Positions 16,879 through 24,910 of a DNA stretch of 64,000 nucleotides are shown one piece after another. Position 1 is the stretch's first letter. The number at the start of each line of letters is the position of its first letter. The notes under the pieces were generated by a model, which was not told the origin of the DNA, did no database searches, and was given only the letters and a program-made list of their open reading frames with translations. The DNA is from Mesorhizobium sp. GbtcB19 (GTDB taxonomy: Bacteria; Pseudomonadota; Alphaproteobacteria; Rhizobiales; Rhizobiaceae): the NCBI RefSeq assembly GCF_019091085.1, contig NZ_JAGXJY010000001.1, positions 372,001 through 436,000 of the forward strand, written 5' to 3'. Made by a program: the position numbers and the translations under genes.

Positions 16879-17461
16879 CAAGCAGCCGACGGTTACCCAG
16901 GCCACCTTGGTCAAGAAGGCAGCGCCGAAATCCGACTACAAGCCCGCCGACGTGTCGCCGCAGCGGCGCGTCCAGCGCACCTTTGCCGTGCGGCTGTGGT
17001 CGATCCGGCACTCGCGACTGCTCGAATGGTTCTACAGCCGGTTCGCCGACGTCTTCCTGCTGTTGCACCCGCTGTGGAAGGGCATCGGCTACGGCCGTGT
17101 CGAGGCCCCGGTGAAATTCGTCGAGAAGCGCGTCAAGGGCTTCATGTTCGACTGCCGCATGTGCGGTCAGTGCGTGCTTTCGTCGACCGGCATGTCGTGC
17201 CCGATGAATTGCCCCAAGCAGCTGCGCAACGGTCCCTGCGGCGGCGTGCGTGCCAACGGCAATTGCGAGGTCGAGCCGGACATGCCCTGCGTCTGGGTCA
17301 AGGCCTGGGAAGGCTCGCGCAACATGGTGCATGGCGACAAGATCCTGACCGTGCAGAAGCCGGTCGATCAGTCGCTGCGCGAAACCTCGGCCTGGCTGCG
17401 GGTGACCGCCCAGTCCGCCGCGGCGCGCGAAACGACCCAGAACCCCGGAGCTTCGTCATGA
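16871..17461 (+). CDS. MetV-like methylenetetrahydrofolate reductase partner, Cys-rich
   Basis: ATG at 16871 gives 196 residues; an upstream in-frame extension would cover the previous gene. After a basic N-terminus and two hydrophobic stretches come clustered Cys: FDCRMCGQC, SCPMNCPKQ, GPCGG, GNCEVEP and PCVW. This is the zinc/Fe-S domain of MetV-type subunits that pair with MetF in acetogens and Corynebacterineae-like systems. It overlaps the next gene by 4 bases (ATGA). It likely carries electrons to, or structurally completes, the reductase. Confidence 0.88.
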   Translation: MSDKQPTVTQATLVKKAAPKSDYKPADVSPQRRVQRTFAVRLWSIRHSRLLEWFYSRFADVFLLLHPLWKGIGYGRVEAPVKFVEKRVKGFMFDCRMCGQCVLSSTGMSCPMNCPKQLRNGPCGGVRANGNCEVEPDMPCVWVKAWEGSRNMVHGDKILTVQKPVDQSLRETSAWLRVTAQSAAARETTQNPGASS

Positions 17462-18549
17462 CTGCCCGCCAGCTCGACGAGAACCCGGCCGGCATCCACC
17501 TGCCGCTTGATCCCCTGCCTGGCCACACGTCGCGCGGCCGGCTGGAGCGCGTCCTGCGCCGCGGCGAGTTCGCGGTGACGACCGAGCTCAACCCGCCCGA
17601 CAGCGCCGATCCGGAAGACGTCTACAACCGCGCCAAGATCTTCGACGGCTGGGTCGACGCCATCAACGCGGTCGATGCCTCGGGTGCCAACTGCCACATG
17701 TCGTCGGTCGGCATCTGCGCGCTGCTCACCCGCATGGGCTATGCGCCGATCATGCAGATCGCCTGCCGCGACAAGAACCGCATCGCCATCCAGGGCGACG
17801 TACTCGGCGGCGCCGCGATGGGCGTCGCCAACATGCTGTGCCTCACCGGCGACGGCGTGCAGGCCGGCGACCAGCCGGGCGCCAAGCCGGTGTTCGACCT
17901 CGATTCCATGTCGCTGCTCGAGACCTGCCGCATCATGCGCGACAACGGCAAGTTCCTGTCCGGCCGCAAGCTGACGACGCCGCCACAGATCTTCCTCGGC
18001 TGCGCCGTCAATCCCTTCGCGCCGCCTTACGATTTCCGGCCAATCCATCTCGGGAAGAAGATCGCCGCCGGCGCCCAGTTCGCGCAGACGCAGTACTGCT
18101 TCGACGTGCCGATGTTCAAAACCTTCATGCAGAAGGCCCGCGACCTCGGCCACACCGAAAAGCTCTTCCTGCTTTGCGGCGTCGGCCCGCTGGCTTCCGC
18201 CAAGACGGCGAAATGGATCCGCTCCAACGTGCCTGGCATCCACATCCCCGACGCGGTGATCAAGCGGCTGGAAGGCGCGCAGGATCAAAAGAAGGAAGGC
18301 AAGCAGCTCTGCATCGACATCATCAACGAGGTGAAGGAAATCCCGGGCGTCGCCGGCGTCCATGTGATGGCCTACCGCCAGGAAGAATATGTCGCCGAGA
18401 TCGTCGATGAATCGGGCGTGCTGAAGGGCCGCCAGCCATGGAAGCGCGAAATCCGCCGCGACGACCAGATGGTCGCCGACCGGCTCGACCACATTCTGCA
18501 CGACGAGATTACCGAAACCCAGGTGGACATGGTGAAGACCGCGCATTGA
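17458..18549 (+). CDS. Methylenetetrahydrofolate reductase (MetF-type)
   Basis: The 363-residue FAD barrel has FAVTTELNPPDSADPEDVYNRA (the family Glu in the N-terminal strand), LTGDGVQAGD and AQFAQTQYCFD. It interconverts methylene-THF and methyl-THF in the cytoplasm. In this context it either makes methyl-THF for methionine or oxidises methyl-THF derived from betaine methyls towards formate/CO2. ATG at 17458 overlaps the MetV stop codon. It is longer than E. coli MetF (about 296 residues). About 80 bases later comes the operator and gene for the pterin methyltransferase. Confidence 0.92.
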   Translation: MTARQLDENPAGIHLPLDPLPGHTSRGRLERVLRRGEFAVTTELNPPDSADPEDVYNRAKIFDGWVDAINAVDASGANCHMSSVGICALLTRMGYAPIMQIACRDKNRIAIQGDVLGGAAMGVANMLCLTGDGVQAGDQPGAKPVFDLDSMSLLETCRIMRDNGKFLSGRKLTTPPQIFLGCAVNPFAPPYDFRPIHLGKKIAAGAQFAQTQYCFDVPMFKTFMQKARDLGHTEKLFLLCGVGPLASAKTAKWIRSNVPGIHIPDAVIKRLEGAQDQKKEGKQLCIDIINEVKEIPGVAGVHVMAYRQEEYVAEIVDESGVLKGRQPWKREIRRDDQMVADRLDHILHDEITETQVDMVKTAH

Positions 18550-18591
18550 CGGCGCGAGCGACGACCATTTGCTTGAACGAAATCAGATAAC

Positions 18592-18613
18592 GATATAAAG
18601 AACTCTTTATATC
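18592..18613. promoter_or_regulatory. 22-base perfect palindromic operator before pterin methyltransferase
   Basis: Arms GATATAAAGA and TCTTTATATC are perfect with a 2-base spacer, 16 bases before the ATG. It shares the core ATAAAGA-N2-TCTTTAT with the site at 4388. It is likely a dimeric winged-helix (SahR-like) operator repressing both genes. Confidence 0.8.
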
Positions 18614-18629
18614 CAGACGGAGAGATCGC

Positions 18630-19604
18630 ATGACCCGCACCATCGTCGCCTCGGCGACCCGAGAAATCGTCATCGGCTTCGATCAGCCCTTCTGCGTGAT
18701 CGGCGAACGCATCAACCCGACCGGCCGCAAGAAGCTTGCCGCCGAAATGGTGGCCGGCAACTTCGAGACCGTCATCAAGGACGCGCTGGAGCAGGCCGCC
18801 TGCGGCGCCACCATGCTCGACGTCAATGCCGGCGTCACCTCGGTCAACCCGAATGAGACGGAGCCGGGCCTGCTGGTTCAGACGCTGGAGATCGTGCAGG
18901 GACTGGTCGATCTGCCGCTGTCGATCGACTCTTCCGTCACCGCCGCGATCGAGGCCGGTCTGAGGGTTGCCAAGGGCCGCCCGCTGGTCAACTCCGTCAC
19001 CGGCGAGGAAGAAAAGCTCGAGGCCATCTTGCCGCTGGTCAAGAAATACAACGTCCCGGTGGTCGCCATCTCCAACGACGAGACCGGCATCTCGATGGAC
19101 CCGGACGTCCGCTTCGCCGTCGCCAAGAAGATCGTCCAGCGCTGCGCCGACCACGGCATTCCGGCACATGACGTCGTCGTCGACCCGCTGGTGATGCCGA
19201 TCGGCGCGCTGGGCGATGCCGGCCGCCAGGTGTTTGCGCTGCTGCGTCGCCTGCGCGAAGAGCTCAAGGTCAACACCACTTGCGGCCTTTCCAACATCTC
19301 CTTCGGCCTGCCGCACCGCCACGGCATCAACGCCGCCTTCATCCCGATGGTGATCGGCGCCGGCATGACCTCGGCAATCATGAACCCGGTGCGCCCGCAG
19401 GAAATGGAAGCCGTGCGTGGCGCCAATGTGCTGAACGGCACCGACGAGAACTGCACCAACTGGATCCGCACCTACAAGGATTACAAGCCCGCCGAAGGCG
19501 GCCAGGCGGTCGCGGCTCCGACGGCAGTCAACGCTCTCGGCGAAGGCGCCGGCAACGGCGGCCGCCGCCGCGGCGGCCGTGAAGCCCGCATGGCCAGGGG
19601 ATAA
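18630..19604 (+). CDS. Methyltetrahydrofolate:corrinoid methyltransferase (pterin-binding domain protein)
   Basis: The 324-residue dihydropteroate-synthase-like barrel has CVIGERINPTGRKKL, MLDVNAGVT, LSIDSS and NTTCGLSNISFGLPHR, as in MtrH/AcsE and the pterin domain of MetH. It moves methyl between THF and the corrinoid protein. GGAGAG precedes the ATG. The barrel ends near residue 290 and is followed by a Gly/Arg-rich tail ending GGRRRGGREARMARG. The gene stands alone under the ATAAAGA operator, 80 bases after metF. Confidence 0.9.
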   Translation: MTRTIVASATREIVIGFDQPFCVIGERINPTGRKKLAAEMVAGNFETVIKDALEQAACGATMLDVNAGVTSVNPNETEPGLLVQTLEIVQGLVDLPLSIDSSVTAAIEAGLRVAKGRPLVNSVTGEEEKLEAILPLVKKYNVPVVAISNDETGISMDPDVRFAVAKKIVQRCADHGIPAHDVVVDPLVMPIGALGDAGRQVFALLRRLREELKVNTTCGLSNISFGLPHRHGINAAFIPMVIGAGMTSAIMNPVRPQEMEAVRGANVLNGTDENCTNWIRTYKDYKPAEGGQAVAAPTAVNALGEGAGNGGRRRGGREARMARG

Positions 19605-19683
19605 GCGCGCAATCGTGAGCCGCATCGCAAACAGTGCTGGTCCGATCGCATCGAGGATGCGGTCGGACAGCTCTGCTTTGCGC

Positions 19684-19926
19684 TCAGGCCGTGCCCAATA
19701 TGGCGTCGAACAGCGCCATGCCTGCCCACGATCCGAAGATGCCCGTCACCCCGCCGACGATGAAATCATCGTCATAGGCGGGCCAGAAAGCGTGCAGCAG
19801 CAGCGCGCCGACGATCGCGCCGAGAATCCCGGTGGCAAGATATTGCGGATTGCGCAGCCACGAGCCCTTGATCACGCGCACCATGGTGAACGCGGTGAGG
19901 ACGGCGGAGAGCAGCAGATCCGACAT
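19684..19926 (-). CDS. Small membrane protein, unknown
   Basis: ATG at 19926 follows AGGGG and gives 80 residues with hydrophobic helices (LLLSAVLTAFTMVRV, ATGILGAIVGALLLHAF, IVGGVTGIFGSWAGMALF). It is a predicted inner-membrane protein with no recognised family. It lies between, and opposite to, the pterin methyltransferase and activator genes. Confidence 0.65.
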   Translation of the reverse strand: MSDLLLSAVLTAFTMVRVIKGSWLRNPQYLATGILGAIVGALLLHAFWPAYDDDFIVGGVTGIFGSWAGMALFDAILGTA

Positions 19927-20015
19927 GGTTGGCCCCTGGACCAGCAGACTCTCCACCCAACAGTAAAACGATCCGTTAAACGGCATCGGCAATTGCCATC
20001 GAGACGCGTGCCAGC

Positions 20016-22085
20016 ATGAACCCTCCGCCCAACATCACCGATCCGCTCGTGCTGTTCATGCCGTCCGGCAAGCGCGGCCGGTTCCCGGTCGGCACGCCGG
20101 TGCTCGATGCCGCGCGCCAGCTCGGCGTCTATGTCGAAAGCGTCTGCGGCGGCCGCGCCACCTGCGGGCGCTGCCAGATCGAAGTGCAGGAAGGCAATTT
20201 CGCCAAGCACAAGATCGTCTCGTCCAACGACCACATCTCGCCCAAGGGCGCCAAGGAAGAGCGCTACGAGCGCGTGCGCGGCCTGCCCGAGCGCCGTCGC
20301 CTCTCCTGCTCGGCGCAGATCCTCGGCGACCTCGTCATCGACGTTCCGCAGGATACGGTCATCAACGCCCAGACCATCCGCAAGGACGCCGACACCAGGG
20401 TGATCGCCCGCGATACGGCGATCCGCATGTGCTATGTCGAGATCGAAGAGCCCGACATGCACAAGCCGCTCGGCGATCTCGACCGGCTCAAAATCGCCCT
20501 GATGAAGGACTGGGGCCTCAAGAACCTCGAGTTCGACTTCTACCTCATGCCGCAGGTGCAGGGCATCCTGCGCAAGGGCAACTGGACAGCGACGGCCGCC
20601 ATCCACAAGGATGCCGACAGCGACATCGCGCGCGTCATCGCGCTGTGGCCGGGCCTGAAGAACGAAGCCTACGGCCTTGCCTGCGATATCGGCTCGACCA
20701 CCATCGCCATGCATCTGGTGTCGCTGCTGTCGGGCCGCGTTGCCGCGTCCTCGGGCACGTCCAATCCGCAGATCCGCTTCGGCGAGGATCTGATGAGCCG
20801 CGTCTCCTATGTGATGATGAACCCCGACGGCCGCGAAGGCATGACGGTGGCCGTGCGCGAGGCCGTCTCTAGCCTCGTCGACAAGGTCTGCGCCGAAGGC
20901 AATGTCCAGCGCGCCGACATCCTGGATTCCGTCTTCGTCGGCAATCCGATCATGCATCACCTTTTCCTCGGCATCGATCCGACCGAACTCGGCGGCGCGC
21001 CCTTCGCACTGGCCGTCTCCGGCGCCGTGCGCATCAAGGCCTCCGACATCGGCCTGAAGCTCAACCAGGGCGCCCGCCTGTACATGCTGCCTTGCATCGC
21101 TGGCCATGTCGGCGCCGATGCCGCCGCCGTCACGCTGTCGGAAGGCCCGCATCGCCAGGACGAGATGATGCTGATCGTCGACGTCGGCACAAATGCCGAG
21201 ATCGTGCTCGGCAACTCGACGCGCGTCGTCGCGGCCTCCTCGCCCACCGGCCCCGCCTTCGAGGGTGCCGAGATTTCCGGCGGCCAGCGTGCGGCGCCGG
21301 GTGCCATCGAGCGCGTGCGCATCGATCCCGAAACGCTCGAGCCGCGCTACCGCGTAATCGGGTCGGAACTGTGGTCCGATCAGCCGGGCTTCGCCGAAAG
21401 CGTGCAGGCGACCGGCGTCACCGGCATTTGCGGCTCCGGCATCATCGAGATCGTGGCGGAAATGTACCTTTCCGGCATCATTTCCGAAGACGGCGTCGTC
21501 GACGGCTCGCTGGCCGCGCGTTCGCCGCGCATCGTCGCCAACGGCCGCACCTTCTCCTATGTGCTGAAGGAAGGCGAGCCGAGGATCACCATCACCCAGA
21601 ACGACGTGCGCGCCATCCAGCTTGCCAAGGCGGCGCTCTATGCCGGCACCAAGCTGTTGATGGAAAAGCAGCACACCGAGCATGTCGACCGCATCCATTT
21701 CGCCGGCGCGTTCGGCTCCTTCATCGATCCGAAATACGCCATGGTGCTGGGCCTCATCCCCGACTGCGACCTCGACAAGGTCTCGGCCGTCGGCAACGCC
21801 GCCGGCGCCGGCGCGCGCATGGCGTTGCTCAATCGCGGCTACCGCCGCGAGATCGAGGAGACGGTGAGCCGGATCGAGAAGATTGAGACAGCGCTGGAGC
21901 CGAAATTCCAGGAACACTTCGTCTACGCCATGGCGCTGCCGAACAAGGTCGACCCGTTCCCGAAGCTGGCGGCCGCGGTGAAGCTGCCGCCGCGCAAGGC
22001 AATGAGCGAGGACGGCACGGCCGGCGACGCCACCCCGCGCCGGCGCTCCCGCGAGGAGCGGGCTGCAAGGCGCGGCGGCGGCTAG
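20016..22085 (+). CDS. Reductive activator of corrinoid proteins (RACo/RamA-like, 2Fe-2S + ASKHA)
   Basis: The 689-residue protein has an N-terminal plant-type 2Fe-2S ferredoxin domain with Cys44, Cys50, Cys53 and Cys98. A linker is followed by an ASKHA-type ATPase domain (ACDIGSTTIAMHLV near 225, VDVGTNAEIVLG near 390, FAGAFGSFID near 570). Such proteins use ATP to push an electron onto inactive cob(II)alamin and restore cob(I)alamin. It is the natural reactivation partner for the corrinoid protein at 12281. The C-terminus carries a basic tail, TPRRRSREERAARRGGG. No ribosome binding site is obvious before the ATG. Confidence 0.92.
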   Translation: MNPPPNITDPLVLFMPSGKRGRFPVGTPVLDAARQLGVYVESVCGGRATCGRCQIEVQEGNFAKHKIVSSNDHISPKGAKEERYERVRGLPERRRLSCSAQILGDLVIDVPQDTVINAQTIRKDADTRVIARDTAIRMCYVEIEEPDMHKPLGDLDRLKIALMKDWGLKNLEFDFYLMPQVQGILRKGNWTATAAIHKDADSDIARVIALWPGLKNEAYGLACDIGSTTIAMHLVSLLSGRVAASSGTSNPQIRFGEDLMSRVSYVMMNPDGREGMTVAVREAVSSLVDKVCAEGNVQRADILDSVFVGNPIMHHLFLGIDPTELGGAPFALAVSGAVRIKASDIGLKLNQGARLYMLPCIAGHVGADAAAVTLSEGPHRQDEMMLIVDVGTNAEIVLGNSTRVVAASSPTGPAFEGAEISGGQRAAPGAIERVRIDPETLEPRYRVIGSELWSDQPGFAESVQATGVTGICGSGIIEIVAEMYLSGIISEDGVVDGSLAARSPRIVANGRTFSYVLKEGEPRITITQNDVRAIQLAKAALYAGTKLLMEKQHTEHVDRIHFAGAFGSFIDPKYAMVLGLIPDCDLDKVSAVGNAAGAGARMALLNRGYRREIEETVSRIEKIETALEPKFQEHFVYAMALPNKVDPFPKLAAAVKLPPRKAMSEDGTAGDATPRRRSREERAARRGGG

Positions 22086-22089
22086 AGGC

Positions 22090-23106
22090 TCATTCGGCAG
22101 CGGCCGTGGCGCCTGCTGCCTTCACGGGGCCCTTGGGGCGTTGCGGGTGCAGCAGCGCGACGAGTGGCTTTTCGACGACCAGATAAAGCATTGCCGATAA
22201 CGCGAGCGTGCCGACCAGCATCGCTGCCGGCTGCAAGGCCGTCGGGAGTCCGATCCGCAAGACGACACCCGTCGCCAGGACGCCGACCACGACATGCCAT
22301 AGATAGATCGAATAGGACGCGTCGCCGAGAAAGCTGGGCAAGGCGCTGGGCTTGAACGGCCTCGCCCGCTCGGCAAAGACTGAGCCCGCCACGACCAATG
22401 TGGCTGGAAGCCCCCAGCGCAGGACGCGAGGCATGTCGGCGTCGAGCAGCGGACTGGCCGCAAGCAGGAGAAATCCCGCGCCGGCCATCGCCAGCGCCGC
22501 CCCGAGCGGAAGCCTTGCGCCCTGGAGCCACAGGCGCCCCACGACGACGCCGGCCGCGAATTCGAGCACGACGGGATCGGTGAAGGCTCGCGCATGTCCC
22601 GCAGGAAGAACGAAATGCAGCGCGACGATGGCAACCAAGGCGCCTACCAGAACGCCGAATCGCCAGCGCTCGCCAAGGAACAGGACCAGGGTGAAGACGA
22701 CATAGAACATCATTTCATAGCAGAGCGTCCAACCCTGTATGACCACGGGATGTAGCGCGTTGTCCTGCAGCACCGGCACGAAGAACAGCGAGCCGACGAA
22801 ATTCGCGACACTGAGGACATGGCCGTAGAAGAACTGCGGCTTGATCAGGATGCCAGCCGCGGTCAGCAGCGTGACGATCCAGTAGAGAGGCACGATGCGG
22901 GTGATGCGGCGGCTCATGAATCGCCAGGGATCGGCCGGTCGGCCGGCCGTCGTCACCCACATGATGAAGCCGCTGATGACGAAAAAGATATCGACGCCGG
23001 CGGCTCCAACGTCGAACGGACCGCCGAACTGCTCGCTGACGTGGAAGCACACCACCGCGCATGCCGCGAGCGCCCGCAGATATTGAATACTGTGGATGCT
23101 GGTCAC
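22090..23106 (-). CDS. Acyltransferase 3 family membrane protein
   Basis: The 338-residue protein with about ten membrane helices begins IQYLRALAACAVVCFHVSEQFG with the family's Arg and His on helix 1, followed by GVDIFFVISGFIM and RRITRIVPLYW. It probably O-acylates an extracellular polysaccharide or lipid-linked sugar. It converges with the activator gene, 4 bases apart. Substrate unknown. Confidence 0.88.
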   Translation of the reverse strand: MTSIHSIQYLRALAACAVVCFHVSEQFGGPFDVGAAGVDIFFVISGFIMWVTTAGRPADPWRFMSRRITRIVPLYWIVTLLTAAGILIKPQFFYGHVLSVANFVGSLFFVPVLQDNALHPVVIQGWTLCYEMMFYVVFTLVLFLGERWRFGVLVGALVAIVALHFVLPAGHARAFTDPVVLEFAAGVVVGRLWLQGARLPLGAALAMAGAGFLLLAASPLLDADMPRVLRWGLPATLVVAGSVFAERARPFKPSALPSFLGDASYSIYLWHVVVGVLATGVVLRIGLPTALQPAAMLVGTLALSAMLYLVVEKPLVALLHPQRPKGPVKAAGATAAAE

Positions 23107-23396
23107 GATGCTCGGGTCCAGATCGCACTATGCTGCAGTGCGTACAGACGATATCGCATTGCACAATAACAAAGCATCGGGTCAATGCTGTCAACCCGCT
23201 AAAGGCCGCATCCGGGTAAAAGCCGGAATGCCGACCGATCCAATTCGTTTGTATGCAAATGTTTCCGGAATCGCGCAGTCCGGAAACCGAAACGCTGTTT
23301 TCGTGAAATCGATCCGATACATGCGTGAGCGATTTAACGGGCATCGCATGGCGGCGGGGATAACTCGGCCGCCGCTGCTCTCAAAGGGAGATGAAA

Positions 23397-23582
23397 ATGT
23401 CGATGTTCGATAATCTCGGCCGCTTCGGTGTGACCATCAGGCAGGCGCATGCCAAGAACAAGGCGATCCGCGAGTTGAACAGCCTGCCGGCGCATGTCCA
23501 GAAGGACATCGGTTGGCCGGCCTCGCCGCCGAGCGATCCGCAGGCAGCCCTTCACAAGCTGCTGCTAGGCACGCCGCGCTGA
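23397..23582 (+). CDS. Small DUF1127-like protein, copy 1
   Basis: ATG at 23397 is chosen because AAAGGGAG ends 6 bases upstream; an in-frame ATG at 23391 directly abuts that site. The 61-residue protein has an N-terminal amphipathic helix and the core ELNSLPAHVQKDIGWP, matching the DUF1127 L-P-x5-DIGW pattern. It is a paralogue of the gene at 26028. The 290 bases upstream (23107-23396) hold only its promoter and the acyltransferase promoter as far as I can see. Confidence 0.8.
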   Translation: MSMFDNLGRFGVTIRQAHAKNKAIRELNSLPAHVQKDIGWPASPPSDPQAALHKLLLGTPR

Positions 23583-23843
23583 TGACCTTCGCCGACAAAT
23601 GCAAGCTGCTCGGCAAGCGCCGGGGCCAGAAATCGGCCTCGGCGACCGCGGACAACAAATTGCGCTCGGCGCTGCTGCCGCAGCGGCGTAGCCTTCCGTC
23701 CGGAACTGCGCAAACACGGACACTGGCATTATCGGTTCACGCCGATGTGCCAGCAGGAAAACCTTGAAATTTTTAACTGACATACAATCTTCGGATAGCA
23801 GGGGAATTCTCTTAGTCGGCTCCGCCGAGATCCGTGTATTCGT

Positions 23844-24806
23844 ATGCCCAGCTTGAAAAGCCATCTCGTTTCATTCGTTCTGCGGCACAGCCGCAAGAAG
23901 GCTTTTTCCAGCCCCGAGAACCTGCAGCGCTGGATCGCCTACGCCCGCAAGACCGAGGACCACCATCCGCCGGCCTTGCTCAAGGCGCGGCTGGACATCA
24001 CCGAGACCGAAATCGACGGCTTTCCTGTCTACGAGATCGCCCCCAAGGCTGGCGAACGCCGGCGCATCCTCTACATGCATGGCGGCGCCTATGTCTTCCA
24101 GATCACGTCCTACCACTGGGGACTGATCGCCGAGATGGCCGAACGCCTCGGCTTCGGCATCACCGTGCCGGTCTATCCGATCGCGCCTGAGCATGATTTC
24201 CATGACATGTTCGGCATGGTCGGCGACGTCTACCGGCGTATGCTCGAGGAGACCGACGCCGAGGACATCGTCTTCATGGGCGATTCCGCCGGCGGCAACA
24301 TGGCGGTCGTGCTGACCATGATGGCCGCCGAGGAGGGCCTGCCCTCGCCGTCGCGCCATGTGCTGATCTCGCCCGGCCTCGACATGTCGCTGTCCAATCC
24401 GGAAGTGTTCGAGGCCGAACGCCACGATCCCTGGCTGGGCATTCCAGGCGGACTGGAGGCGATCCGCCTCTACAGCGCCGGCTTCGAGCGCTCCGACTGG
24501 CACATCAGCCCGCTCTACGGCGATCTTTCGGTACTGCCGAAAACATTGCTGCTCACCGGCTCGCGCGATCTGCTCAGCCCCGACAGCCTGATCTTCGCCG
24601 AACGCGCGCGCGCCGCCGGCGTCGAGGTCGACGTGGTCTATGAGGAAGGCATGTTCCACGTCTGGCCGCTGATCGAAATGCCGGAAGCGCGCCGCGCGCG
24701 CGAACGCATCGTCGACTTCCTCAGTGTTCCGGCACCGCGTCCTGCCCATGCGCCGCGCAGGACAAGAGCCGCTTTCGCTGCCCGTCCCGCGCCGGCGGCC
24801 GAATAA
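23844..24806 (+). CDS. Alpha/beta hydrolase, hormone-sensitive-lipase type esterase
   Basis: The 320-residue protein has the oxyanion-hole motif MHGGAY (near residue 75), nucleophile elbow GDSAGG (near 150), Asp in LTGSRDLLSP (near 250) and His in GMFHVWPL (near 275). This is the bacterial HSL/family IV esterase layout. It hydrolyses a short-chain ester in the cytoplasm; substrate unknown. The last 30 residues are Ala/Pro/Arg-rich and outside the fold. Both the region before (23583-23843) and after carry no other convincing gene. Confidence 0.88.
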   Translation: MPSLKSHLVSFVLRHSRKKAFSSPENLQRWIAYARKTEDHHPPALLKARLDITETEIDGFPVYEIAPKAGERRRILYMHGGAYVFQITSYHWGLIAEMAERLGFGITVPVYPIAPEHDFHDMFGMVGDVYRRMLEETDAEDIVFMGDSAGGNMAVVLTMMAAEEGLPSPSRHVLISPGLDMSLSNPEVFEAERHDPWLGIPGGLEAIRLYSAGFERSDWHISPLYGDLSVLPKTLLLTGSRDLLSPDSLIFAERARAAGVEVDVVYEEGMFHVWPLIEMPEARRARERIVDFLSVPAPRPAHAPRRTRAAFAARPAPAAE

Positions 24807-24809
24807 CCA

Positions 24810-24857
24810 GAGCAATTCCAGGAAAAGTGTGAAGCGGTTTTCCGTCTGGAATTGCGC
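24810..24857. repeat. Dispersed intergenic palindrome, copy B
   Basis: Outer arms CAATTCCAG and CTGGAATTG; inner arms GGAAAA and TTTTCC around GTGTGAAGCGG. The inner arms differ from copy A by changes on both sides that keep the pairing. Confidence 0.75.
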
Positions 24858-24871
24858 TAAGGAAAAGAGAT

Positions 24872-24910
24872 AAAGCTGTTCGCCGTTTCAGTGAAACGGC
24901 GAACAGCTTT
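24872..24910 (-). terminator. Very long perfect hairpin ending the LysR gene
   Basis: 19-base arms (24872-24890 and 24892-24910, core GCTGTTCGCCG paired with CGGCGAACAGC) are perfect around a single G. It overlaps the lysR stop codon and on the minus strand is followed by a T-rich run. It may also end the esterase transcript from the other side. Confidence 0.75.

Noticed and set aside
19872..21917. 681-residue minus-strand open frame
   Set aside because: Antisense to the corrinoid activator; His/Asp/Ala-rich shadow with no motif.
23582..23767. 61-residue frame starting on the DUF1127-like stop codon
   Set aside because: The TGATG overlap is suggestive, but there is no ribosome binding site and no family resemblance; not enough to call.
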